From: Allomeiothermus sp035760705
GTDB lineage: Bacteria > Deinococcota > Deinococci > Deinococcales > Thermaceae
Reading direction: 5' to 3'
DNA length: 64,000 nucleotides
Assembly: GCA_035760705.1 (NCBI GenBank)
Contig: DASTSL010000133.1
Location: 6,114 to 70,113 of the forward strand
Shown here piece by piece: positions 33,050 to 41,456 of the stretch (its first letter is position 1; every line of letters begins with the position of its first letter). Below the pieces are notes generated by a model. That model ran no database searches, had not been told where the DNA came from, and saw only the letters and a program-made list of their open reading frames with translations. Position numbers and translations under genes: made by a program.

Positions 33050-34006
33050 TTACACGACAGGGTTGGGCGGCTCCTGGCCGGATAGAACCGCCAGGAGATT
33101 TCTTACCGCGACCTCGGTCATGCGCTCGCGGGTTCGGCGGCTCGCCGAGCCCAGGTGGGGGATCACCACGACGTTAGGGAAGGAGAGCAGGGGGTGATCT
33201 ACCGGTAAAGGCTCGGGGTCAGTTACGTCGAGGGCGGCCCCGCCAAGATGCCGCGAGCGAAGCGCCTCGAGCAGTGCCTCTGTGTCCACGATGGGGCCTC
33301 GAGCCGAGTTGACCAGGATGGCCCCAGGTTTCATCCGGGCGAAGCGCTCTCGGTTCATCAGCCGGTGCGTCTCGGGGGTGAGTGGCGTGTGGATCGAGAC
33401 AAAATCGGATTCGGCGAGCAAGCCCTCGAGCCCGCGATACTCGGCGCCCAGCGCCAGAGCCTGGGGTTTGGGGGTGCGCGAGTTGTAGAGAACTCGCATC
33501 GAGAACCCCTTGGCCCGCCGGGCCATGGCCTGCCCGATGGCGCCGAAACCCACAATGCCTAGCGTGGAGCCATGGAGTTCGGTGCCGATCAAAAGCTCGG
33601 GATGCCAGGTCTTCCACTCTCCCCGGCGCACGTAGTCCACGCCCTCCACGATCCGCCGCGCCACCGCGCACAGCAGCGAGAAAGCCAGGTCGGCGGTGGC
33701 CTCCATGTTCACGCCGGGAGTGTTGGTGACCCGGATGCCCCGGGCTTTGGCCGCGTTCAGATCCACGTTGTTGACTCCCACCGCGTAGTTGGCGATCACC
33801 CGCAAGCTCGGCCCCGCCGCGTCCATCACAGCGGCGTCAACGGGGTCGTCCACGGTGGGGATCAGGCCGGAGATGCCCCGCACCTGCTCGAGCAAAACTT
33901 CCCTCGGCGGTGGCAGAAACTCGGGCCAGATCTCCAGCTCGAGACCCGCTCGCCGAATCTCGTCCACCGCGGGGCCGGGGAGGTGGCGGGTGATGAGGAC
34001 ACGCAC
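33050..34006 (-). CDS. D-2-hydroxyacid dehydrogenase
   Basis: 318 residues, GTG start. NAD(P)-binding motif GIVGFGAIGQAMARRAKG near 150, active-site Arg in NSARGPIVD near 236, Glu in DVTDPEPLP near 265 and His in VVIPHLGSAS near 285. GGVNNVDL-type stretch (YAVGVNNVDLNAAKARG) fits the glyoxylate/hydroxypyruvate reductase subgroup. It starts 9 nt after the site-2 protease gene, so they form an operon. Substrate inferred only. Confidence 0.9.
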   Translation of the reverse strand: MRVLITRHLPGPAVDEIRRAGLELEIWPEFLPPPREVLLEQVRGISGLIPTVDDPVDAAVMDAAGPSLRVIANYAVGVNNVDLNAAKARGIRVTNTPGVNMEATADLAFSLLCAVARRIVEGVDYVRRGEWKTWHPELLIGTELHGSTLGIVGFGAIGQAMARRAKGFSMRVLYNSRTPKPQALALGAEYRGLEGLLAESDFVSIHTPLTPETHRLMNRERFARMKPGAILVNSARGPIVDTEALLEALRSRHLGGAALDVTDPEPLPVDHPLLSFPNVVVIPHLGSASRRTRERMTEVAVRNLLAVLSGQEPPNPVV

Positions 34007-34015
34007 CTGCTGATT

Positions 34016-35137
34016 TTATCGCCGGGCCGATTGCGGCAAAACGGTCTGCCCGACCATCCGCACCTGCAAGGCCCGCAGCAGGTCGGTCTTGGAGAGGATG
34101 CCCACCATCTGGCCGTTTTCCAGCACCACCAGCCGGGAGAAGTTGCACTCCGACATCCGCTTGAGGGCATCCAGGGCGTTTGCATCGGGAGAGATGGCCT
34201 CGAGCTTGCCCATCCGCTCGGAAACGGGCGCGCCCGGGTCGGCGCCTTGCAGGTTATCCAGGCTCACCAGCCCCAGCACCCGCCCGTCCTCCACTACCGG
34301 GTAACCCATGTGGCGCTCGAGCATCATCTGTTGGAGAAGCTCGCCCACCCGCAGGGTCGGGGGTACGCTCTTCACCTCGTGGGTCATCAGGTCGCGCACC
34401 CGCACCCCTTGCAGGACCTCGCTCAGCGTAGCCTGCTCGGTCTCGGTGCTGGCCGCCATATACACGAAGAAGGCCACTAGCACCAAGAAGAGGTTGAACA
34501 CCAAGAGCCCGAAGAGGCCCAGGGCGAAAGCGATCAGGCGGCTGATCCCGGCGGCGATGCGGGTAGCCTCGAGATAGGGCCGAGAGAGGGCCAGCAACGA
34601 GCGCAAGACCCGCCCACCGTCCAGGGGCAGCGCGGGGAGCAGGTTGAACAGGGCCAGGCTCAGGTTGATAAAGGCCAAGTACCCCAACAGAAACTGCCAC
34701 CCGGCGGCCTCCGGTAGCACCCCGTGCAGCAAGGCGAAAATCCCCGACAGGGCCAGGCTTACCACTGGCCCCACGATGGCGATGACCGCCTCGGCACCAC
34801 GGGTACGGGGGATGTCGGCGAGCTGAGCCACTCCGCCCAGCAGCCAGAGGGTGATCTCTCGGGTTTGCACCCCGTACATCCGCGCGGTGACGGCGTGCCC
34901 CAGTTCGTGAATGACCACGCTGGCGAAGAGGCCCAGCGCGGCCACCAGCCCCAGCAGGTAAGGGGTGTAACCCTCGAGCAGGCCAGGGTCGGGCCTGACC
35001 CCTAAGAGTTGCAGGTAGGTGGGAAGCTGGCTCCCGATCAGGAAGGCGAAGAGGGGCAAGACGATCAGAAAGCTCACGTCCAGCGAGACCGGAATGCCAA
35101 GGAGCTTGAAGGGAAGCCGCATGGCATTTCTGAACAT
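34016..35137 (-). CDS. site-2-protease-like zinc metalloprotease with CBS pair
   Basis: 373 residues. Six membrane helices carry the intramembrane protease motifs HELGHAVTAR near 78 and NLLPALPLDGG near 168. Residues about 240-360 form two CBS domains (VRDLMTHEVKSVPPTLRVGELLQQM; ISPDANALDALKRMSECNFSRLVV), which usually bind adenine nucleotides, as in SpoIVFB-like proteases of this class. The ATG at 35137 is 6 nt from TAAACT, so leaderless. Substrate unknown. Confidence 0.9.
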   Translation of the reverse strand: MFRNAMRLPFKLLGIPVSLDVSFLIVLPLFAFLIGSQLPTYLQLLGVRPDPGLLEGYTPYLLGLVAALGLFASVVIHELGHAVTARMYGVQTREITLWLLGGVAQLADIPRTRGAEAVIAIVGPVVSLALSGIFALLHGVLPEAAGWQFLLGYLAFINLSLALFNLLPALPLDGGRVLRSLLALSRPYLEATRIAAGISRLIAFALGLFGLLVFNLFLVLVAFFVYMAASTETEQATLSEVLQGVRVRDLMTHEVKSVPPTLRVGELLQQMMLERHMGYPVVEDGRVLGLVSLDNLQGADPGAPVSERMGKLEAISPDANALDALKRMSECNFSRLVVLENGQMVGILSKTDLLRALQVRMVGQTVLPQSARR

Positions 35138-35143
35138 GGCTCC

Positions 35144-35149
35144 AGTTTA
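35144..35149 (-). promoter_or_regulatory. -10 of site-2 protease gene, leaderless
   Basis: TAAACT on the minus strand, 6 nt before the start codon. Confidence 0.4.
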
Positions 35150-35233
35150 GCGAGGCTTGATTGGGTGGATTGTTAGAAGTGGATGGTTAGAGCGGTTTGC
35201 ATTATTTTTGCCCAACATTCATGGCAAACCTGG

Positions 35234-35263
35234 TTTGCGGCAAAGCCGTTTGCGGCAGAGCCG
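35234..35263. repeat. tandem 15 bp mini-hairpins
   Basis: TTTGCGGCAAAGCCG (35234-35248) and TTTGCGGCAGAGCCG (35249-35263), each able to form a CGGC-3 nt-GCCG hairpin. CAAACC-T-GGTTTG overlaps at 35225-35237. Confidence 0.65.
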
Positions 35264-35393
35264 CCATGCCCCCTGCGCCACGCCGCATAGTGGCGAAAGA
35301 AGCATCTCCCCGATGAAGTTTTCTGAGCAGATATAGAAGTTCCGGCAACCGCCCTAGGCGGTAGAGAGAAGAGCGCTATTGCCGCTCGAGCTC

Positions 35394-35483
35394 TGCTACA
35401 ATGCGCTCGAGCCTTCTATGACCTGGCCCTCCTAAACCTCTCGAATAAACCCTCGGCAGCCCTGAGCGAATCGGGGCGGGTTT
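35394..35483 (+). promoter_or_regulatory. promoter and structured leader of MFS gene
   Basis: Extended -10 TGCTACAAT (hexamer 35397-35402). The leader has a five-codon frame, ATG ACC TGG CCC TCC TAA (35418-35435), then AAACCC (35447-35452) pairing with GGGTTT (35478-35483). This looks like an attenuator with a Trp-containing leader peptide, but evidence is thin. Confidence 0.35.
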
Positions 35484-35504
35484 GGTTTGTATCGGGAGGT
35501 TTTC

Positions 35505-36767
35505 GTGTGGAGTTTACTGCGGGACCCTACCATCCGCATCGTCTGGTTCGGGGAGAACGTCAACGAATTCGGCAACGCGCTCAACCACTGGGCGCTGGCT
35601 TGGTTGTTGTTCCGGGCTTACCCCGCGCAGCCGTGGGTCGCGGCCAGTACTTTGTCCGTGCAGGGGGTGGGCTTGTTGGTCGGTGCAACGGTGCTCGGCC
35701 CCAACCTGGATCGCTGGAATCGCCGGAGTCTGCTCGCCGGGAGCAACTTCGTACTAGCGGCTCTGGTCGCCCTAATCCCGCTTCTGATCCGCACTGACTT
35801 CGGGTTGGCCGGTTTATTCGTCGTCGCCTTCGGAATCGGCTTAGCTGTCAGCCTGACCATCCCCTCGCTGCAAGCCACCTTGCCTTCACTGGTTCCCCTC
35901 GAGCGTCTGCAACCCCTGCAAGCCCTCTTCGGCTTGACTTTTTCGCTGAGCAACGTCACCGCGCCCTTGACGGCGGGCTTGCTCATCGCCGCTATGGGAG
36001 CGGATGCGGTGATGTGGGTCAACGCCGCCACCTTCGCTTTCGCTGGGGTCTGCTACCTGCTTGTGCGGTTCCCTCCGCAGCGCTACGCCGAGCGGCTCGA
36101 GGGCTCGGCCTTGCGGCGGTGGTGGGGGCAGGTGAGCGTGGGGTTACGATTCGTGTGCTCGAGGCCCGCCGTGTGGGGGATCATCCTGATGGTCTCGGGG
36201 CTCAACGCCTTCACCGACCCCTACAACTCACTGTTCTTGCCCCGCCTCGCCGAACGCTTTTTCACCGACCTCCAGCTCCCAGCCTGGCTCGGTTCCGACC
36301 CCCAGGCGGCGGGTCTTGGACTGTTCGACACGGTGACGGTCAACACCGAGTTCCTGGCCACCCTCTGGCTCGGAGCCCGCAGTTTTTCAAACGCGGTGGC
36401 TTTCCACTACCTGTGGGCGGGCTGTCTGCTGACGACGGTCGGGTTTTTGGGCGCGGTGCTGGCCCCGAACCTTGCCCTGTCGCTGTTCTTCTGCTTCTTG
36501 CAGGGGCTGGGGTTCGCCCCGGTCTCGGTGCTGGTCAGCACGCTCCTGGGCCGACTGGTGCCCGAGGAACTTCGCGGTCGGGTGGGCAGCGTGCGTTTGT
36601 TCTTGGGCCAAACCCTGCGCCCGCTGAGCCTGGCCGCGACGGGGGCGCTCATCACCCCGCTGGGGCTCGGTGGGGTGGCGTTGGCCCTGTTCTTGGCGGT
36701 GGCCCTGCTGGTGGGGTTCGGGGGGGCTCGAGCCTCCAAGGATTTAGAGCCAGCTTCAAAGCTGTAG
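35505..36767 (+). CDS. MFS transporter
   Basis: 420 residues with about twelve helices. The loop 2-3 region, GPNLDRWNRRSLLAGSN, is the MFS motif-A equivalent (usually G-x-L-x-D-R-x-x-R-R). PSLQATLPSLVP matches the MFS_3/enterobactin-exporter-like subgroup. GTG start at 35505, GGGAGG 5 nt upstream. An export role for a small compound is likely; substrate unknown. Confidence 0.85.
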   Translation: MWSLLRDPTIRIVWFGENVNEFGNALNHWALAWLLFRAYPAQPWVAASTLSVQGVGLLVGATVLGPNLDRWNRRSLLAGSNFVLAALVALIPLLIRTDFGLAGLFVVAFGIGLAVSLTIPSLQATLPSLVPLERLQPLQALFGLTFSLSNVTAPLTAGLLIAAMGADAVMWVNAATFAFAGVCYLLVRFPPQRYAERLEGSALRRWWGQVSVGLRFVCSRPAVWGIILMVSGLNAFTDPYNSLFLPRLAERFFTDLQLPAWLGSDPQAAGLGLFDTVTVNTEFLATLWLGARSFSNAVAFHYLWAGCLLTTVGFLGAVLAPNLALSLFFCFLQGLGFAPVSVLVSTLLGRLVPEELRGRVGSVRLFLGQTLRPLSLAATGALITPLGLGGVALALFLAVALLVGFGGARASKDLEPASKL

Positions 36768-36795
36768 GGTACGCGAGCGCACCGGCACGTTGCTC

Positions 36796-36895
36796 GTAGG
36801 GGCGAACCTCGGGTTCGCCCTGACCCCCGACCAGCAGATTAACGGCGACCCTGACATCAACCGTCTACCCTCACGTGACGCGAGGGCGCCCCTAC
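36796..36895. repeat. inverted pair of REP-like elements
   Basis: GTAG+GGGCGAACC-TCG-GGTTCGCCC (36796-36820) faces a second copy on the other strand ending in CTAC (36892-36895) with a CCCTC...GAGGG stem. The 100 bp unit is bounded by GTAGGGGCG and CGCCCCTAC, like a BIME. It sits between the convergent MFS and M19 genes. Confidence 0.7.
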
Positions 36896-36924
36896 AAAAA
36901 ACCTGGATCACCATCGGGCGCGAT

Positions 36925-37920
36925 TCACAGCCAGCTTCGCAGCCAGCGTAGCCAGTTCTCGCCGAGCACCCCAGCCCTGGCCTCGGCGCTCAGTAAATCC
37001 CCGATCTTGGCGAGGTCGCCGGGCTGGTCTAGCCCCTCGGGGTTCTCGTTCATCCCGAACCCCCCGTCGAAGTCCGAGCCGATGCCCAACTGCTCCCACC
37101 CGGTGAGCCGGGCGTTGTGCTCGAGGTGGGTTTGCACCACGCTCAAAGGCACCCGCGGCATCCCCCGGCTCCAGGTGTGGTCGAGGAAGAAGTTGAAGAG
37201 TACCAGCCCCACGATCCCGCCTCGAAGGGCGATGGCTTTGATTGTCTCGTCGCTCAGGTGGCGGTTGGCGAAGGGCGGTTCCGACCCGCCCAGCAAAGCC
37301 CGGGCGTTGGAGTGCGTGGCGCAGAGCGGCCCCCGCCAAAGCTCGAAGGCCTCCACTACGGCCTGCTCGTCCATGTGCGAGAGGTCCAGGGCCAGGCGGC
37401 TTTCCTTCATCGCCGCCAGGAGTTCCCGCCCCAACTCGGTGAGACCGCCGGGCTCGCGGGTTCCCCCGGCGTAGCGGGTGCGGTTCCAGGAGGGGCCGAT
37501 GAGCCGCACGCCCTGCTCGGCCCAGAAACTCACCTCCTTGGGTTCCCGCACCGGTTCCGCCCCTTCCATCAGCACCACCAGGCCGGTCACCCGGTCCGAT
37601 TCCCAGGCTTTGAGGTGAGCCTCGAGTTCGGCCTTGTTCGTGACCAGCCGCACCCACCCGGCATCCTGCCAGCGCCGGTACACGTCCAGTTGGGCCAGCG
37701 CCGCTTGGTGAGCCATCTCGGGGTCGGGGCACTTCTTGGGCGAGGCATAAAGGGTGGCGAAAGCCAGCGCCACGCCGCCCTCCCGCAGCGCCGGGAGGGT
37801 GACGGTGGGAATGCCCTCGATGCCCGGGTCGTGCTTGCGGATCTCCTCGAGGGGCAGGGTGAGGTCGCGGCCAAGCTCGAGGGCGCCATAGGCTAAGTCG
37901 AGGTGGGCATCTACGATCAT
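36925..37920 (-). CDS. membrane dipeptidase, peptidase family M19
   Basis: 331 residues of the renal dipeptidase family, a zinc amidohydrolase-fold enzyme that cleaves dipeptides, often with D-residues. Motifs: VDAHLDLAYG at the start (zinc His and Asp), LVVLMEGAEPV, LDLSHMDEQAVVEAF, CATHSNARALLGG, and GIGSDFDGGFG near 273. No signal peptide, so cytosolic. Monocistronic. Confidence 0.93.
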   Translation of the reverse strand: MIVDAHLDLAYGALELGRDLTLPLEEIRKHDPGIEGIPTVTLPALREGGVALAFATLYASPKKCPDPEMAHQAALAQLDVYRRWQDAGWVRLVTNKAELEAHLKAWESDRVTGLVVLMEGAEPVREPKEVSFWAEQGVRLIGPSWNRTRYAGGTREPGGLTELGRELLAAMKESRLALDLSHMDEQAVVEAFELWRGPLCATHSNARALLGGSEPPFANRHLSDETIKAIALRGGIVGLVLFNFFLDHTWSRGMPRVPLSVVQTHLEHNARLTGWEQLGIGSDFDGGFGMNENPEGLDQPGDLAKIGDLLSAEARAGVLGENWLRWLRSWL

Positions 37921-38346
37921 GGGCTTATGCTAAACGAGGAATACGAGTGCGGTCCAACGCTGCTTCGACAGCCACCGTTGGCCCATGTCCGGTAGTTCTT
38001 GACGAGGTGGCTACCATACAAGAGTCATCCGGGGGTGCCGGTTTGGCTCACCCTTGGATCCTTGGGCTACTTATGACTTGTAGAAAAATTAGAATGAGCC
38101 CTGAGTATTAAGACCTTATCCTAAGGGGCTGTACTAGATAAGCTCTATGTTTTACGGGCCTAACGCTGTCCAGCACGGCACATCCCGATTCCCCGTTTCG
38201 CCCGAACTGTCGAATCGCTTACTGCGTCCCAGACGGACTTTCTTGACCCCGTTCTTTCTCGCCGAAAAACACTGTTCTGGGCATCAAAATCGCCAAAAGC
38301 CTGTGATGGGAATCGGAATCTTACCTGGTACAGCCCCCGATCGGGG
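37921..38346. other. gene-poor region
   Basis: About 430 bp, less GC-rich than the rest, with no credible gene. It contains CCTTA-TCC-TAAGG and an AT-rich stretch near 38080-38100 that could be a promoter. A short rightward frame ends MTCRKIRMSPEY near 38110; I do not call it. Confidence 0.4.
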
Positions 38347-39108
38347 TCCGCTCCCTCGCCCTGAGCGACTTCAACATCAACCAGAACCCGATCAGCGTGC
38401 CAGTTTTTGGCGAATACTTCAACGTGAGCGCACCTCGCTTGACTGGGCCGCGCGGCCTAGTAAGCCCCTGGAACACCCCCGTGGCTTTATCCACCTTCGT
38501 CAACGTATTTCTGGCTGGGCCGGATCGCTTTTTGCTTCCAGCTCCTGGTTCTGCTCAGCCAGGTCCTCTCTTTCCTGCCGCCAGAGGTTTTGGCTCGAGC
38601 CCGGCTGAGCTGGGTGGGCTCGAGGAGCTGGATCCGGTGGGGAACCGGGCTGGTGCTGGGATATGCGCTATTGATTTTCCTGGGCGGCTTCGTGGGCCTC
38701 ACCGATCCCCGGATCGTCAGCATAGTGCTGTTTGTGTTGACCTTTTGGATGGTGCGTCGGAAAGCTGGAGGATTCCTCGGACAAGGCCTATCCATGCGGC
38801 CTTGGCAGGGAGTCAGCCTGCTCTGCCATGCAGGGGCAGTAGTGGCGGTGCACCTCCCTACGCTCGTTACGCTGAAGCAACAGCCCCGATCACTTGGCGA
38901 ACCAAGCTCCTGCAGGGTGCCGATGAGCCTCGCAGAAATTCTGGTCACGCTTCTGCTCTTCCTAGTGATCCCCCTCCTGGTCCTGCTCGCTGACCCAGGG
39001 CGATGGCATCCAGGAGTTCCGCCGAACTCAGCCAGCCCCGCGCTACCGTCTCCTGCAAGAAGGCCGCCAGCACATAGCCGCTGCCGAACAGTACCGCCCC
39101 CACCTTGA
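38347..39108 (+). pseudogene. possible broken membrane-protein gene
   Basis: One frame reads SLALSDFNINQNPISVPVFG and on to NVFLAGPDRF near 38525; the hydrophobic continuation (FCFQLLVLLSQVLSFLPPEVLARA, then GTGLVLGYALLIFLGGFVGL and VSIVLFVLTFWMVRRKAGG) is in another frame. After 38940, MSLAEILVTLLLFLVIPLLVLL resumes hydrophobicity. This suggests a small multi-helix protein split by a frameshift; the downstream part overlaps the chrA remnant on the other strand. No family recognised. Confidence 0.3.
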
Positions 39109-39665
39109 GGAAGAAGAGAAAAAGGGTGGAGGGCTCGGCGGCCAGGACTCGAGCCCTCCGCGCACCGAGGGCTAAAAGCCCCACCAGCAAGACCACCAAA
39201 GCCTCATTCAGACCGATGGCGGCGAGCCCCAGCGCGCTCGATCCAGGCGAAGGGCTCCTTGCGCGGATGGGGGAGAAGGTCAATCAAAGCCTGGGTGATG
39301 ATGGCCAGCACCGCTAGCCGGAACCCCAAGAAGGCCCCCTGGACGACCGGGAAGGATGCCGCTTCGCGGTACAGGGCTACCAGCGCGAGCGTCACCAGCG
39401 CGGCGGGTACGATAAACCCGAGCCCGCCCAACACCAACCCCCAGCCCCCCGCACGGGCGTAGCCCAAGAGCATCGTCATCTCGGTGGAGTTGGGGCCGGG
39501 AATCAGGTTGACTGCGTCCAACAACCGGCGGAAAGCCTCCCGGCTGACCCAGCCGCGCTCTTTCACCAAGAGCCGCTGGAAGATGGCGATGTGGGCGGCA
39601 GGCCCGCCAAAGGCGGTGAGGCCCAAAAAGAGGAAGGTTCACAGCACCTCGAGCGCTTTGGGCAC
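38990..39665 (-). pseudogene. chrA: broken chromate transporter
   Basis: ChrA-like sequence with three lesions. Starting at a GTG at 39665, codon 9 is a stop (TGA, 39639-39641) before TFLFLGLTAFGGPAAHIAIFQRLLVKERGW. The first CHR domain continues through LIPGPNSTEMTMLLGY to LLPHPRKEPFAWI. Near 39245 the frame shifts to SALGLAAIGLNEALVVLLVGL. The second domain stops being recognisable at ELLDAIALGQ near 38990, before its expected PGP motif. Intact ChrA exports chromate; this copy cannot. A -10 (TAGGTT) still lies 6 nt from the GTG. Confidence 0.8.
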
Positions 39666-39755
39666 CGTCTCAACCTAGCACAAGGAGCCTGGGGGCTGAC
39701 TTAAGCGCGGTGTTGGTGGGTTAAAAGTCCACTTTCCCTCCTTGACTGCCGTCGC

Positions 39756-39784
39756 TTGACCCCTGGGGGGGCAGGATGTAGCCT
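39756..39784 (+). promoter_or_regulatory. dppA-like promoter
   Basis: TTGACC (39756-39761), 17 bp, TAGCCT (39779-39784). Confidence 0.6.
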
Positions 39785-39809
39785 AGCTTGCAGTAGGAAA
39801 GGAGGCCTC

Positions 39810-41387
39810 ATGAAGCGTGTTGTGCAATATTTGGCTACCCTCGTCTTCGCCCTCGGCCTGGGGATGGCGCAGGATGCCCGTCAGACCACCCTCATCTACG
39901 GGGGAGATTGGTCGGATTTGATCACCCTCGACCCGCAGGTGTCTTACGAGTTTTCCGGTGGGCTCATCACCGATAACCTCTATGAAACCCTGGTTCGATT
40001 CGAGGGCACCGATCTCAGCAACCTCAAGCCGGGCCTGGCCGAAAGCTGGAAGGTGGACCGGGGCGCCAACGCCTGGACCGTCACCTTCAACCTGCGTAAA
40101 GGGGTGAAGTTCTCCAGCGGCAACGAACTCACCGCCAAGGACGTGGTCTACACCTTCGAGCGGGCCTTGGCCCTCAAGGGGCCGGGGTCGTTCCTCTTCA
40201 CCGACATCGCCGCCCTCCAGCCGGGGGCCACCAAGGCGGTGAGCGACTACGTGGTGCAGGTGAGCCTGCCCAAGACCTCCTCGCCCAGCACCTTCCTCTC
40301 GATCCTGACCTTCAACATCGGAGGGATCGTGGATTCCGCCGAGGTGCAGAAAAATGCCAAGGGGAGCGACTACGGCAAAGAGTGGCTCACCGATCACTCC
40401 GCTGGGTCGGGGCCTTTCCGCGTGGTGCGCTGGGACCGGGGCTCGCAGGTGCTGCTCGAGGCCAACCCCAACGCGCGCAACAAGCCTAAGCTCCAGCGCA
40501 TCATCATGCGCGAGATCAAGGAAGCCACCGTGCTTCGCACCGCGCTCGAGTCCGGCGAGATCGACATCGCCGAAGGGCTCACTCCCGAAGCCGTCAAGGC
40601 CCTCCAGGGCAACAACCGCTTCAAGATCCTGCGGGCCGACAGCCTGCGGCTCAACTATTTGGGCATGAACGTCAAGGAAGGGAGCCCCTTCGCCAACCCC
40701 AAGGTGCGCGAGGCGGTGCGCTACGCCATCAACCAAGACGAACTGGTGAACGGGCTGGTGCAGGGCAACGGCACCAAGATCCAGACCATCATCCCCAAGG
40801 GCCTTTTGGGCTATAACCCGGCCACCCCCTACAAGTTCGACCCGGCCCGGGCCAAGAAGCTTCTGGCCGAAGCCGGTTACCCCGGCGGCCTCGAGTTCGA
40901 ACTGCTGGTGAGCACCGGCATCTGCGGCGGCGGCGTCCCCTGCGCCGACATCGCGGCCAAGCTGCAATCGGACTTCGCCAAGGCCGGGCTCAAGGCCAAC
41001 GTCAAGGCCATCGCCAACGCCGAGGTGCTGCGCACCTACCGCGCCCAGAACCACCAGGTCGTGCTGGTGGGCTGGAGCCCCGACTTCCCCGACCCCGACG
41101 GCAACGCTACCCCGCTGGCGGATTTCGGCGCCAAGAGCATCGCCTGGCGCAACGTCTGGAACAATCCCACCGCCTCCAAGCTGGCCAACCAGGCCTCGCT
41201 CGAGACCGACGCCAACAAGCGGGCCGCACTGTACAAGCTCCTCACCGAGCTGGTGCTGCGCGAAGGCCCCTACGCGATCCTCTACCAGCCCGCGGTGCCC
41301 ATCGGCCTCTCGGCCCAGGTTCAGGGATTTGTGCGCAGCGCCATCGGCACGGTGCGCTTCGAGAACATCAGCAAAGGTCAGCCATAA
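39810..41387 (+). CDS. ABC transporter substrate-binding protein, family 5
   Basis: 525 residues, signal peptide MKRVVQYLATLVFALGLGMAQ. The mature protein is a DppA/OppA-type peptide- or oligosaccharide-binding protein: LITDNLYETLVRFEG, LKPGLAESWKVD, FNLRKGVKFSSGNELTAKDVVYTFERAL, and KVREAVRYAINQDELV. AAAGGAGG is 4 nt before the ATG. Followed by a strong hairpin and two permeases; no ATPase genes in the window, so they must be shared or elsewhere. Substrate unknown. Confidence 0.92.
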   Translation: MKRVVQYLATLVFALGLGMAQDARQTTLIYGGDWSDLITLDPQVSYEFSGGLITDNLYETLVRFEGTDLSNLKPGLAESWKVDRGANAWTVTFNLRKGVKFSSGNELTAKDVVYTFERALALKGPGSFLFTDIAALQPGATKAVSDYVVQVSLPKTSSPSTFLSILTFNIGGIVDSAEVQKNAKGSDYGKEWLTDHSAGSGPFRVVRWDRGSQVLLEANPNARNKPKLQRIIMREIKEATVLRTALESGEIDIAEGLTPEAVKALQGNNRFKILRADSLRLNYLGMNVKEGSPFANPKVREAVRYAINQDELVNGLVQGNGTKIQTIIPKGLLGYNPATPYKFDPARAKKLLAEAGYPGGLEFELLVSTGICGGGVPCADIAAKLQSDFAKAGLKANVKAIANAEVLRTYRAQNHQVVLVGWSPDFPDPDGNATPLADFGAKSIAWRNVWNNPTASKLANQASLETDANKRAALYKLLTELVLREGPYAILYQPAVPIGLSAQVQGFVRSAIGTVRFENISKGQP

Positions 41388-41398
41388 CGCAGCCGGGG

Positions 41399-41437
41399 GC
41401 TGGAAGCTGGGGGCGAGGGCCTTTCCCAGCTTCCAGC
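41399..41437 (+). terminator. intercistronic hairpin after binding-protein gene
   Basis: Perfect 13 bp arms GCTGGAAGCTGGG / CCCAGCTTCCAGC with a 13-nt loop, no T-tract. Such hairpins usually protect the upstream mRNA or reduce permease expression. Confidence 0.6.
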
Positions 41438-41456
41438 TCCTAGCTTCCTGCTTCTT

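Noticed and set aside
37981..38115. Short frame in the gene-poor region as a possible peptide precursor
   Set aside because: No start codon with a ribosome site, no conserved leader motif and no maturation genes adjacent.
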